A DNA stretch of 64,000 nucleotides. Source: Hyphomicrobiales bacterium. Lineage in GTDB: Bacteria; Pseudomonadota; Alphaproteobacteria; Rhizobiales; JAJFHB01. The notes beneath the pieces were generated by a model. It was not told the origin of the DNA. It was given only the letters and a program-made list of their open reading frames with translations, and ran no database searches. The position numbers and the translations under genes were made by a program. Within the stretch, counting starts at the first letter, position 1. Each line of letters begins with the position of its first letter. The stretch is from positions 62,001-126,000 of the forward strand of contig JAJFHE010000033.1 in NCBI GenBank assembly GCA_021775755.1, read 5' to 3'. Positions 21,064 through 29,610 of the stretch are shown piece by piece.

Positions 21064-22383
21064 CTAAAAGGTGCAACTATCGAATGGTAGCGTGATCTTC
21101 ATAAGCTGATCGCGCCGCCACGCCAGCCCGCCGCCCTCGCCATAGTCCGGGCGGTCGGTGGCATGCCCCATCAGATGACAGCGCAGCTCATAGTCGAGCC
21201 CGCCCTCTTTCATGCGGTCCTCGAACGCGTGGCGCAGCGAATAGGGCCGGTGCGCCGGCGTCGGCAGCAATCCGTTGTTGCGGAAGAATTTCGACAAGAG
21301 CGCCGACAGCGTGCCCTCGTTGTCGCGGTAGCGCGGGAAGCCGCCGGGCGCGCGGCGCAACGCCTCGAGCGACACACCGACAAGGGGAATATCGCGCCGT
21401 GACGATCGCGTCTTGACCTCGCGGCCGTCGGGGCGGATGCGGATATGCGGCACCTCGCCATCGAGCACGATCGTTGTTTCGGTGAGATTCGCGATTTCCG
21501 ACGGCCGGCACCCGGTCTCGACCATGGCGTAAACGATGTGCCGCGCCTCCTCGTTCAGCCCGGCGAGCGCGCCAGGCGCGATGATCTTCTCGACAATCCA
21601 CTCCACCGGGAACGGCGGCACGTCGCTCTCCTGGGCGCCGGAGAACGCCAGGTCGCGAAACGGGTTCACCCGGTCGCGCTCGCCAACGTGCCGGTAGAAG
21701 TCGCCATAGAGCTTGCGCACATTGCCGAAGCCGCGCTTTGCCGTGGCGCTGGCGATGCCCTTGGAGCCATCCGCCGGCATCAGGCGGCCGACATACCACT
21801 TGTGGAAGGCGAGCGCATGATCGCGCGTGATCTCGCTCATGACCAGGTCGCCCTCGAGCGCGATAAAATCGCCGATGCCGTGGCGCTTGGCGTTCTTGAA
21901 CTTGCGCCATTGCCCGGCCGACTTCTGGCGCCGTTCCTCGATCGCGATTTCGTCGAAATAGATCTCGAGCGCCTGGCTGAGTTTCACCGCCGGACGCGGC
22001 GCCGTGCCGAGCACCGCCTCCGCCTCGGCGCGCGCCGGTTTGCCGGGCAGCTGCTCGACACGGTCGAGAAGCGCCGTCAGCGGCGCGTCCGCGGCGATCT
22101 GCGAGACCGGCTGGTAGGAGAGGTTAAGGGCGCGGGCGCGCAACACAGCGGCCTGATAGCGCGCCTTGGCGCGGTCGTGATCGCCCGACACCAGCGACGA
22201 CCAGTATTGATTGTCCGCCTGCTCGAACACGTCGCGCTTCATCCGCGCCGCCTCGATCGACTGTGTCTTGAGCGTCTGGCGTACCATGCCGCGGCGGTCG
22301 ACATGCTCGTATTCGGCCGGCACCCGGCGCACGTAATGCCACCATTCGCCACGCCGGACGAGATAGCGGTCCTCCTCCGACAC
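21064..22383 (-). CDS. tyrosine recombinase/integrase of the element
   Basis: The 439-residue protein starts at GTG 22383 after GGGGAGG. An N-terminal Arm-DNA-binding domain precedes a core-binding region (ALEIYFDEIAIEERR near 138) and a catalytic domain with Arg293 (ETGCRPSEI), Lys324 region, Arg384 (YSLRHAF), His407 (MGHATD) and Tyr414 (DYGEGG). The usual His before box II Arg is a Tyr (YSLR). It integrates the element into the tRNA-Glu gene just upstream, whose 3' end faces it. Its last residues follow a 51-bp repeat that also occurs at 19539. Confidence 0.95.
   Translation of the reverse strand: MSEEDRYLVRRGEWWHYVRRVPAEYEHVDRRGMVRQTLKTQSIEAARMKRDVFEQADNQYWSSLVSGDHDRAKARYQAAVLRARALNLSYQPVSQIAADAPLTALLDRVEQLPGKPARAEAEAVLGTAPRPAVKLSQALEIYFDEIAIEERRQKSAGQWRKFKNAKRHGIGDFIALEGDLVMSEITRDHALAFHKWYVGRLMPADGSKGIASATAKRGFGNVRKLYGDFYRHVGERDRVNPFRDLAFSGAQESDVPPFPVEWIVEKIIAPGALAGLNEEARHIVYAMVETGCRPSEIANLTETTIVLDGEVPHIRIRPDGREVKTRSSRRDIPLVGVSLEALRRAPGGFPRYRDNEGTLSALLSKFFRNNGLLPTPAHRPYSLRHAFEDRMKEGGLDYELRCHLMGHATDRPDYGEGGGLAWRRDQLMKITLPFDSCTF
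21095..21145. repeat. 51-bp direct repeat of the integrase 3' end (copy 2)
   Basis: The functional copy inside the integrase gene, identical to 19539-19589. Between the two lies the AT-richer segment with three secreted proteins. Confidence 0.9.
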
Positions 22384-22402
22384 GCCCGCCCTCCCCGTTT
22401 TT

Positions 22403-22436
22403 GTTACACAAACTGTTACACAAATTGTTACACAAA
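22403..22436. repeat. three GTTACACAAA direct repeats upstream of the integrase
   Basis: GTTACACAAA occurs at 22403, 22415 and 22427 with an exact 12-bp period, between the integrase start and the attachment side of tRNA-Glu. They could be integrase arm sites or an operator for the integrase promoter. Confidence 0.55.
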
Positions 22437-22533
22437 AAACGGGAATTGACTACCCGCCGTAATACACGGCATCTCGCGAGAGAGATTATGTTAATAATTA
22501 CAAAGCCTTAATGGCATACAGCGCAAAACCCTT

Positions 22534-22609
22534 TGGCGCCCCCAAGGGGAATCGAACCCCTGTTTCCGGCGTGAGAGGCCGGCGTCCTAGGCCGCTAGAC
22601 GATGGGGGC
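22534..22609 (-). tRNA. tRNA-Glu (anticodon CTC)
   Basis: The 76-base cloverleaf has acceptor GCCCCCA/TGGGGGC, anticodon arm CCGGC-CTCTCAC-GCCGG with CTC in the loop, T-arm AGGGG-TTCGATT-CCCCT and an encoded CCA. The 3' end points at the integrase, so its 3' half is the likely attachment core; a second copy of it is expected left of the window. Confidence 0.95.
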
Positions 22610-22668
22610 CCAAGGGACCGTTGAGCTATACCGCGCCGCGCGCGCGCATATCAAGCAGAACCGCCCGC

Positions 22669-23097
22669 CTACTGGCCAGCGTCCGGTGTCTCCACGAGCT
22701 TGACGCGGCCGAGAAGTTCGCCGGTGCGAAGATCGATGATGATGATTTCCTGGCCCCCCGGCCCGCTCGTGTGCACCGCCATGCGGTCGCCATCGAGTTC
22801 GATCTGGCCGACGCTTGTGCGCGGCGCCACATCGACATCAAGGCCTGAAAACGCTTGCTCCGGCGCAATACGCGGTTCAGACGACGCGGTCGGTGCGACA
22901 GTGCTCTCCTCGCCCATTTGGACGGCGCGGTAGGCAATGGTAAAGATGATGGCGATAAAGCCGAACACGAGCATGAACGCCATCACGATAACGGCAATTT
23001 TCAAGATTTTCACACCGCGTTCGCTGAACGGCCCTTGCTGTTCAGATCCGTCTTCTGAGTGAGACGGGGCGTTTGGGGAGTTTTCCTGTTCAATCAT
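22669..23097 (-). CDS. single-TM membrane protein (DUF6476-like)
   Basis: From the ATG at 23097 the protein has 142 residues. A TM helix spans about 28-52 (ILKIAVIVMAFMLVFGFIAI), followed by a periplasmic domain with repeated GQIELDGDRMAVHTSG and IIDLRTGELLGRVKL strands, like a small beta-propeller blade. The gene beside rluD is often of this kind in Rhizobiales. Its start codon overlaps the rluD start by 2 bases in the opposite direction. A longer frame upstream would overlap rluD and is rejected. Confidence 0.7.
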   Translation of the reverse strand: MIEQENSPNAPSHSEDGSEQQGPFSERGVKILKIAVIVMAFMLVFGFIAIIFTIAYRAVQMGEESTVAPTASSEPRIAPEQAFSGLDVDVAPRTSVGQIELDGDRMAVHTSGPGGQEIIIIDLRTGELLGRVKLVETPDAGQ

Positions 23098-24091
23098 GAC
23101 CGACCAGCATCGCACATTTGTTGCTTCCGAAGCAGAAGCCGGTGACCGCCTCGACCGCGTGTTGTCCCTACGCTTCGACGACATCTCCCGCTCACGCTTC
23201 AAGGAACTGGTAAAGGCCGGACGCGTCAACATCAATGGCGCAGTTGTCATTGAGCCGAATTTCCGCATCGCGCCGGATCAGGAAATCGCTGTCGTCGTGC
23301 CCGCGCCCGAGCCCGCCATTCCGCAACCGGAAAGCATTCCTCTCGATATCGTCTTCGAGGACGCGGACCTCATCGTCATCGACAAGCCGGCCGGTCTCGT
23401 CATTCATCCGGCCGCCGGCAACTGGACCGGCACCCTCGTCAACGCGCTGATCGCCCATTGCGGCGACAGCCTTTCAGGCATCGGCGGCGTCAGGCGGCCG
23501 GGCATTGTGCACCGGCTCGACAAGGACACGACCGGGCTTCTGGTCGTCGCCAAGAACGACCGTGCGCATCAGGGCCTCTCCGACCAGTTCGCCGCGCATG
23601 GCCGCGACGGACGGCTGGAGCGCGCCTATCTGGCGCTTGTGTGGGGTGGGCTTGACCGCAAGAGCGGAACCATTGACGCCGCGCTTGAGCGCAAGGCGAC
23701 GAACCGCCAGAAGATGGCCGTCTCGACGCGGGGCGGCAAACATGCCGTAACCCACTACAAGGTGCTTTCGAGCTTTGGCGGTGAAGGCAACAAGACCCTC
23801 GCCAGCCTGGTCGAGTGCCGATTGGAAACCGGCCGCACGCACCAGATCCGCGCCCATATGGCGCATATCGGCCACCCGGCTCTGGGCGATGCCACCTACG
23901 GCTCGGGCTTTGCCGCAAGCGCGCGCAATCTGACCGAAGACGCGGCCTCGGCACTTGCCGTGCTGAAGCGCCAGGCGCTGCACGCCTACAAGCTTGGCTT
24001 CGAACACCCGGTAAGCGCCGAGGCGCTCAAGTTTGAAAGCCCGCTGCCGGTAGATATTCAGGCTTTGCTCACGGCCCTCAAAACCGGCTAG
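23096..24091 (+). CDS. rluD: RluD-family 23S rRNA pseudouridine synthase
   Basis: The protein has 331 residues. Residues 15-75 are an S4 RNA-binding domain (RLDRVLSLRFDD, SRSRFKELVKAGRVNING), and the catalytic domain carries HRLDKDTTGLLV with the Asp nucleophile, plus RTHQIRAHMAHIGHP near 240. RluD-type enzymes make pseudouridines in helix 69 of 23S rRNA. The start overlaps the opposite-strand start of the DUF6476-like gene by 2 bases, with no good ribosome site. Confidence 0.95.
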   Translation: MTDQHRTFVASEAEAGDRLDRVLSLRFDDISRSRFKELVKAGRVNINGAVVIEPNFRIAPDQEIAVVVPAPEPAIPQPESIPLDIVFEDADLIVIDKPAGLVIHPAAGNWTGTLVNALIAHCGDSLSGIGGVRRPGIVHRLDKDTTGLLVVAKNDRAHQGLSDQFAAHGRDGRLERAYLALVWGGLDRKSGTIDAALERKATNRQKMAVSTRGGKHAVTHYKVLSSFGGEGNKTLASLVECRLETGRTHQIRAHMAHIGHPALGDATYGSGFAASARNLTEDAASALAVLKRQALHAYKLGFEHPVSAEALKFESPLPVDIQALLTALKTG

Positions 24092-24555
24092 CGAACGCTG
24101 ACGACCTGCCCCGAATAGGGATTGAACGTGACGGTCTTGCGCGCGCCCCCGCGCACGGCGGAAAACACATAGCGCGAGCCCGAACAGCTGCGCACCCTGA
24201 TGCTGGAAAACCCGCCCTTGAAGCGCAAGGTCAGCTTGGCGCGGTGGCACGTCATGCGACCGTCTTCGTGAAAATGCGCCGGCCCGGTAAAGCCGAACCC
24301 GCCGCCGCTGCCGTTCGAGTTCGGAACCGCATCGATGGTGCAGGATTCGGCAAGTTTCGGGCCCGGCCTCGCCTTTGCAACGGGGTTCTCCTGAACGGCA
24401 TCGAAGGCGCTTGTTGCCGAGCGCGCTTCATCCGCCGAGCCTGCAACGCCCAGCATACCGGCAATCGCCGCAATCGCTACGCCCACGCACATGCCCGCAC
24501 CGGCAAACTTCGGGCGCGTTCTCGCATTCGGGTTGTTTCTGGTTGTCTGGATCAT
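24088..24555 (-). CDS. exported protein of unknown function
   Basis: The 155-residue protein starts at ATG 24555 after GGAGG. A signal or anchor helix (FAGAGMCVGVAIAAIAGMLG) begins near residue 17. The mature domain has two Cys pairs and an aromatic/Gly segment (GFGFTGPAHFHEDGRMTC), then strands with RVRSCSGSRYVFS. No family is recognised. Its stop and that of rluD overlap in CTAG. A longer start lies in the intergenic DNA before it. Confidence 0.6.
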   Translation of the reverse strand: MIQTTRNNPNARTRPKFAGAGMCVGVAIAAIAGMLGVAGSADEARSATSAFDAVQENPVAKARPGPKLAESCTIDAVPNSNGSGGGFGFTGPAHFHEDGRMTCHRAKLTLRFKGGFSSIRVRSCSGSRYVFSAVRGGARKTVTFNPYSGQVVSVR

Positions 24556-24741
24556 CGCATTCGTCCTCCGCTCCGGGTGCTGCATCCCGATCGTCAGTGT
24601 GAAGACTACCAGTTTCGCCATCATTTGGGCCGAAAAGTGACGATTTTTCGTTTCCGTAACAATGACATTGCGCTCTCGCGCTGCGTCAAATACATTTGCG
24701 CCGGATCCCATAAACAGCGCCACCCAAGTGCCGTCAGGGTC

Positions 24742-24770
24742 TTAAAACCTTCACAAGGGATGCCTATATA
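24742..24770 (+). promoter_or_regulatory. candidate rpoH promoter
   Basis: TTAAAA (24742-24747) and TATATA (24765-24770) are 17 bp apart. The boxes also read CTTAAAA ... CCTATAT, close to the CTTGAAA and CYTATNT pattern of alphaproteobacterial sigma-32 promoters, so autoregulation is possible. The interval 24556-24863 (308 bases) shows no other clear feature. Confidence 0.4.
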
Positions 24771-24863
24771 CACAAAAGCTGCCCGTTGGGCGGCAGGGTG
24801 ACGTGTGCGCTGAGTTCCGCGCCACGGCACTCGCGAAATGACAACCAAGAGGGTCGACACAAC

Positions 24864-25745
24864 ATGGCAGGCAAACTGCCCACAATTTCAAGTGAAGGCG
24901 GCCTGAGCCGCTATCTTCAGGAAATCCGGCGTTTTCCGATGCTGGAACCGAATCAGGAATACATGCTGGCGCGCAGCTGGCGTGAACACGAGGATTCGGA
25001 AGCCGCCCATCAGCTGGTGACAAGCCATCTGCGTCTCGTGGCGAAAATCGCCATGGGCTACCGCGGTTATGGCCTTCCCGTGGGCGAAATCATTTCTGAA
25101 GGCAATGTCGGCCTCATGCAGGCGGTGAAACGCTTCGATCCGGAAAAGGGCTTCCGGCTTGCGACTTACGCCATGTGGTGGATCCGCGCCTCGATCCAGG
25201 AGTTCATCCTGCGCTCGTGGAGCCTCGTTAAAATGGGTACCACGGCGAACCAGAAGAAGCTTTTCTTCAATCTGCGCAAGGTAAAGGGCCAGATACAGGC
25301 GATCGACGATGGCGATCTGCGGCCCGATCAGGTGTCTGAAATCGCCACACGCCTTGGCGTGACGGAAGAGGACGTCATTTCCATGAACAGGCGCCTTGGC
25401 GGCGACACGTCGCTCAACGCGCCGCTGCGTCAGGACGCGGAAGGCGAATGGCAGGACTGGCTCGTCGACGATAGTGAAAGCCAGGAAACCAAGCTCGCCA
25501 ATTCAGAAGAGCTCACCTCCCGCCGTGAAATGCTCGGCCGCGCGCTCGCCAAACTGAACGAGCGCGAGCGCCGTATATTCGAAGCCCGCCGCCTCAGTGA
25601 AGACAGTTCGACACTGGAGGAACTATCGCAGGAATTCGGCGTATCGCGTGAGCGTATCCGCCAGATCGAAGTGCGTGCGTTTGAGAAAATCCAGAAAGCC
25701 GTGAAACGCGACGCGCAAAAAATGGCCGAAAGCGTACCTGCCTGA
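24864..25745 (+). CDS. rpoH: RNA polymerase sigma-32 factor
   Basis: The 293-residue protein begins at ATG 24864 (AGAGGG before it). It has sigma-70 regions 2 and 4 (LVTSHLRLVAKIAMGYRGYG, ATYAMWWIRASIQEF, then LNERERRIFEARRL and GVSRERIRQIEVRAFEKIQ) and the RpoH box QKKLFFNLRK that separates heat-shock sigma factors from others. It directs transcription of chaperone and protease genes, including ftsH in many bacteria. Confidence 0.96.
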   Translation: MAGKLPTISSEGGLSRYLQEIRRFPMLEPNQEYMLARSWREHEDSEAAHQLVTSHLRLVAKIAMGYRGYGLPVGEIISEGNVGLMQAVKRFDPEKGFRLATYAMWWIRASIQEFILRSWSLVKMGTTANQKKLFFNLRKVKGQIQAIDDGDLRPDQVSEIATRLGVTEEDVISMNRRLGGDTSLNAPLRQDAEGEWQDWLVDDSESQETKLANSEELTSRREMLGRALAKLNERERRIFEARRLSEDSSTLEELSQEFGVSRERIRQIEVRAFEKIQKAVKRDAQKMAESVPA

Positions 25746-25866
25746 CACCCTTTCCCGCACAGTGGCACAATTCGAATGTCACGTTGCCGTGAGCGGCCTT
25801 CTATAAGGCCGAACACGCCCTTTATGGTAGGGCAACCTATCTTTCGTCCAAGCTTGGAGAGCAACA

Positions 25867-26436
25867 ATGTCCCAAATTTCGCCCGTCTTCCCGCGCCAGA
25901 CAGCGCCCGCCCTGACCGTTCAAACGATCGACGGCGCACCCTGGACCCTTGCCGGCCAGACACCGGAGAACTTCACCATGGTTGTGGTCTACCGCGGCCT
26001 GCATTGCCCAATCTGCAAGGGCTATCTTGGCGACCTCAACCGCAAGGCCGATGACTTCGCCGCCGCCGGCATAAACATCATCGCCCTGTCGAGTGACAGC
26101 CAGGATCGCGCCGCGACCGCCAAGGCGGATTGGGGTCTCGACAACCTCACCGTCGGCTACGGCCTTGATCTCGACAAGGCGCGCGAGTGGGGCCTATATA
26201 TTTCCGAAGGCATCGGCAAGACATCGGCGGGCATAGAAGAGCCCGCGCTGTTCGCCGAGCCCGGCCTGTTTCTGGTTCGCCCCGACGGCACAATCTACTT
26301 CGCTTCCGTACAAACCATGCCGTTCGCCCGCCCGGCATTCGGCGATGTTCTGAACGCCGCAAAATTCGTTGTCGACCGCGGCTATCCCGCACGCGGCGAA
26401 GTGATCGACCACAAGGCCGCACAAGCCGCCGAATAA
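25867..26436 (+). CDS. AhpC/TSA-like peroxiredoxin family protein
   Basis: The 189-residue protein has a thioredoxin fold with HCPICKGYLGDL near residue 48, a CxxC at the active site, and the later FLVRPDGTIYFASVQTMPFARP. The family reduces peroxides or disulfides; the exact substrate is not clear. The start follows GGAGA. It is followed by a PNPOx-like gene on the same strand, 80 bases away. Confidence 0.85.
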   Translation: MSQISPVFPRQTAPALTVQTIDGAPWTLAGQTPENFTMVVVYRGLHCPICKGYLGDLNRKADDFAAAGINIIALSSDSQDRAATAKADWGLDNLTVGYGLDLDKAREWGLYISEGIGKTSAGIEEPALFAEPGLFLVRPDGTIYFASVQTMPFARPAFGDVLNAAKFVVDRGYPARGEVIDHKAAQAAE

Positions 26437-26516
26437 CCGGTTTGGAATTCGTTCAAGGCGCCCGGCAGGTATACTGCCGTGCGCCTTTTCTATTGCGGAG
26501 AGATGGAGCAGCCCCC

Positions 26517-27122
26517 ATGAGCGCCATGACCGACATTGCCTTCACCGACGCCGTCAAGGCTGCACAGGAGCGATTTGGCACGCGCGATGCCTGCCGCTTT
26601 GTTGAAGACCACGGGCGCGTTCCTGAGATTTCCGAAGACCTCGCGAAGTTCATCGCAACGCGAGATTCAGTCTACCTCGCAACCGCAAGCGCCGGCGGCC
26701 GGCCGTATATCCAGCATCGCGGCGGCCCGAAGGGGTTCATCAAGGTGCTTGATGCCCACACGCTGGGCTTTGCCGAGTATCCCGGCAACCAGCAGCTCAT
26801 CACCGCCGGCAACCTGTCGGAGAACCCCCACGCCTTTCTCTTCATGATGGACTATGCCACCGCCCAGCGCGTCAAGATCTGGGGCCGCGCGGAGATTGTC
26901 GACAAGGACGCGGAGTTCGCCGCGCGCGTCTTCGACGAAGGCCTGCCGCTGGCGACCGAACGTGCATTGAAGTTCACCCTCGAGGCCTGGGACCTCAACT
27001 GCCGCAAATACATCACCGCGCGCTATTCGGAAGAAGATGTGAAAGCCGCCACCGCCAAACTGACACAACGTATTGCGGAGCTTGAGGCGGAAGTGGAGCG
27101 GTTGAAAGGATTGACGCCTTAG
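26517..27122 (+). CDS. pyridoxamine-5'-phosphate oxidase-like FMN-binding protein
   Basis: The 201-residue protein has the split-barrel pattern (VYLATASAGGRPYIQHRGG, LGFAEYPGNQQL, RVKIWGRAEIV) of the PNPOx-like superfamily and a C-terminal helix (LTQRIAELEAEVERLKG). Many members are not PdxH but bind FMN or F420, so the substrate is unknown. The C-terminal end overlaps the next gene's end by 4 bases, opposite strand. Confidence 0.8.
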   Translation: MSAMTDIAFTDAVKAAQERFGTRDACRFVEDHGRVPEISEDLAKFIATRDSVYLATASAGGRPYIQHRGGPKGFIKVLDAHTLGFAEYPGNQQLITAGNLSENPHAFLFMMDYATAQRVKIWGRAEIVDKDAEFAARVFDEGLPLATERALKFTLEAWDLNCRKYITARYSEEDVKAATAKLTQRIAELEAEVERLKGLTP

Positions 27123-27904
27123 TGAATTTCCATCGGCCGCTCCCGGCCGCTCAACCGCGCATAGGCGACGGCGAGGAAGACGGCGACCAGCGCATAACCC
27201 GCAACATTTGCCAGAGCCAGAATGGCGGCGAAAAAGACAAGGTCGCCGCCCGGAAGCATGCTCCCTGTTTCCGGTTGAAAGTAAATCCATACGAACATTA
27301 CCGCGACCAAAGCCGCCCCCAGGACCAGCCCACAAATGATCGAGAAGCCTAGAAAATTGAAAAACAGTGCCACGGTGTTGTCGCGGCTGAGTGCCCATCC
27401 GGCAAACACACCTGGACGTTCCCCCAATGAAATCGCCGGAAACGCCACATACAGGCGGACCATTACAACCCAGGCCACGAGCAGGGCGATAAAAAACAAC
27501 ACCCAGAACGCCTGCCCGGTACCGACAATTGAACCGGCAACAAGAACAAAGAGAATCATTGGAACGATAACCACTAGGAAGATTGCGATAGTGTAGGCCA
27601 CCATTCGTACCGCAGGTGCGAGATGCGATGACGACCCCGCAACACTCGATACCTCACCTGCCAGGCACCCGCGGTGAAGCCGCACCATGAGCCACGAACT
27701 GAGAAGAAGGCTCACCCCAAAGTAGACACTGTCCGCCACAGCCGTATCAGCCTCGGAGATTCTGGTAATATCGTCACCATAGGGCGAGTAGAGGACCGCG
27801 AATGCGAGTGTCCAGATAACAAACGGAAAAACGGACAGAATGGCAATTTCCCGCAAGTTCGACCACGCCGTGCGAATGGCCTCGGCAATGACACCTGATA
27901 GCAT
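27119..27904 (-). CDS. multi-TM membrane protein of unknown function
   Basis: With ATG 27904 (GGAG 7 bases before) the protein has 261 residues and at least five strong TM helices, for example ILSVFPFVIWTLAFAVLY, FLVVIVPMILFVLVAG, FWVLFFIALLVAWVVM, and two near the end. The N-terminus is possibly extended (ATG at 27910 or 27931). The pattern is of the YciC/DUF975-like polytopic type, but I do not assign it. The gene is divergent from the PP2C gene. Confidence 0.7.
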   Translation of the reverse strand: MLSGVIAEAIRTAWSNLREIAILSVFPFVIWTLAFAVLYSPYGDDITRISEADTAVADSVYFGVSLLLSSWLMVRLHRGCLAGEVSSVAGSSSHLAPAVRMVAYTIAIFLVVIVPMILFVLVAGSIVGTGQAFWVLFFIALLVAWVVMVRLYVAFPAISLGERPGVFAGWALSRDNTVALFFNFLGFSIICGLVLGAALVAVMFVWIYFQPETGSMLPGGDLVFFAAILALANVAGYALVAVFLAVAYARLSGRERPMEIH

Positions 27905-28036
27905 GTTCATCTCCGTGATCGAATGTGACAACTCTCACTTAACGTGTAATATATTATATATACACCCTTAAGTAAATTGAATTCTAAAGCTATTGGCCTT
28001 CCAATTCGCCCGGACAATCGCCACCCTCGAACAACG

Positions 28037-28753
28037 ATGCACCACACCGCAAGATCAGACGTCGGACGGGTCCGTTCAAACAACGAAGATGCGTATTCCT
28101 GTGCGCCCGATATCGGCCTCTTCATCATCGCCGACGGTCTCGGAGGCCACGATGACGGCGAAATCGCAAGCCGGTTGGCCGTGGACACCGCACGCGCCTT
28201 TGTCGAACGTGCAGCGGACCCCGGGGGGGCCGTCGAGACCGTCGCCTTGAGGCAGGCGCTCCTGGAGGCTCACGCCCGCGTGCTGGCGGAGAACGCGGAC
28301 CGCTTGGGTACCGCCGCCATGGGAACGACGCTTACCGCCGTCGCCGTCTCACAGGGCCGGCTGAATTTCGCGCACGCAGGCGACAGCCGCGCCTACGTTG
28401 TTCATGCCACCGGCAGCACCGCCCAGATCACCCGCGACCACACGCTGGCGCAAAAGATGCGCGACGACGGCGAACATCCCGCCCGTATTTCGGAATGGGA
28501 ACACTCCACCCTCCTGCAGGCCGTCGGCCTCGAAGGCGAATTCGAACCTGACACCGGCACCGTGCCCCTTTCAGCCGGTGATACGATCCTTCTTTGCTCC
28601 GACGGGCTGAGCGATCTCGTCACCCTGGACGAAACAGCCCACCTGGTTCAGAGCACGGGCGGCGACCTTGATACAGCCGCTGACGCTCTCATCGCCCGCG
28701 CCAACGAGGGCGGCGGCCGCGATAACATAACCGTGGTACTGGTGCGCCCGTGA
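28037..28753 (+). CDS. PP2C-family serine/threonine protein phosphatase
   Basis: The 238-residue protein has the full set of PP2C motifs: RSNNEDAY (metal Asp), FIIADGLGGHDDGE, GTTLTAVAV, AGDSRAYV, SDGLSDLV and GGRDNITVVLVRP. It dephosphorylates Ser/Thr on proteins, as in Stp/PppA-type regulators. No kinase or forkhead gene is near, so the partner is unknown. The start is ATG 28037; the TTG upstream at 27977 is less likely because the extension lacks similarity to the fold. Confidence 0.88.
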   Translation: MHHTARSDVGRVRSNNEDAYSCAPDIGLFIIADGLGGHDDGEIASRLAVDTARAFVERAADPGGAVETVALRQALLEAHARVLAENADRLGTAAMGTTLTAVAVSQGRLNFAHAGDSRAYVVHATGSTAQITRDHTLAQKMRDDGEHPARISEWEHSTLLQAVGLEGEFEPDTGTVPLSAGDTILLCSDGLSDLVTLDETAHLVQSTGGDLDTAADALIARANEGGGRDNITVVLVRP

Positions 28754-28784
28754 TGCCGTTCCGGTCCCCGACCGCCCTCAAGCT

Positions 28785-29567
28785 TCACCCGAAATAGCGT
28801 GCCGGTGTAACGCCGAGCACTTCGCGGAATGCTTCGATGAAGGCGCTGGGCGTCGCGTAGCCGAGCGCCAGTGCCACGGAAGTGACCGGTTCCTTGTCGG
28901 CGAGACGCTCCAGCGCATGCAGCACTCTCAGCTGCCGCCGCCATTCGCGGAAGCCCATGCCGGTTTCTTTTGCAAACAGCCGGATCAGCGTGCGCGGCGT
29001 CGCGCCAACGGTTTGCGACCACTGCGCCAGAGTGCGCCCGTCCGCCGGATTGGCCTCAAGCGCATCGGCAATACGCCGCAGCCGTGCATCTCTTGGTTCC
29101 GGCAGCCACAAAGGTGCAACATCGATCCCGGCGATCTCGTGCAGCAAAAGCTCAATCATTGCCGGGCGCGCGTGCGGTGGAGCACCATCCACGAGTTTCA
29201 GGATCAGCTCACGCAACAGGCCGGAGACCGGCCACACGGCACAGGCATCGGGAAATCCCGGCGCATCGCCGGAAATATAGAGCGTGCGCATGGAGACCGC
29301 CGTCGCGCAGCGGATCCAATGCACCATGCGCCGCGGCATCCACAACGCCCGCCCCGGCGGCACCACCCAGGCCCCGCTTTCCGTCGTAACGCGCATGACA
29401 CCGCGCGCCGCATGCACGATCTGATGTTGGTCGTGCGCATGCGGTGCGATTAGAAATCCCTTTGGATCGTCGCGTGCCAGACCCTCTACATGCATCGAAC
29501 CGCGTCCGTTTGTCACTTTAACGGTATAATGAGGCATCTTCCCGACAGATTGCAATGTCGAATTCAT
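28785..29567 (-). CDS. AraC-family transcriptional regulator with cupin sensor
   Basis: The 260-residue protein has an N-terminal cupin (APHAHDQHQIVHAARGVMRV, WVVPPGRALWMP) and a C-terminal AraC helix-turn-helix pair (LAQWSQTVGATPRTLIRLF, VTSVALALGYATPSAFIEAF). It is divergent from an MFS gene 43 bases away, as in the NimR/NimT-type pair, so it probably controls that transporter. The start may be 29537. Confidence 0.85.
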   Translation of the reverse strand: MNSTLQSVGKMPHYTVKVTNGRGSMHVEGLARDDPKGFLIAPHAHDQHQIVHAARGVMRVTTESGAWVVPPGRALWMPRRMVHWIRCATAVSMRTLYISGDAPGFPDACAVWPVSGLLRELILKLVDGAPPHARPAMIELLLHEIAGIDVAPLWLPEPRDARLRRIADALEANPADGRTLAQWSQTVGATPRTLIRLFAKETGMGFREWRRQLRVLHALERLADKEPVTSVALALGYATPSAFIEAFREVLGVTPARYFG

Positions 29568-29610
29568 CTATGCTGCAAAAATCAGCAGCCATTCACCGGA
29601 TCTCTCAACG

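Noticed and set aside
1-22530. Integrative conjugative element
   Set aside because: No relaxase, type IV secretion or coupling protein is visible; CI/Cro/CII-type genes favour a prophage. The unseen left part could change this.
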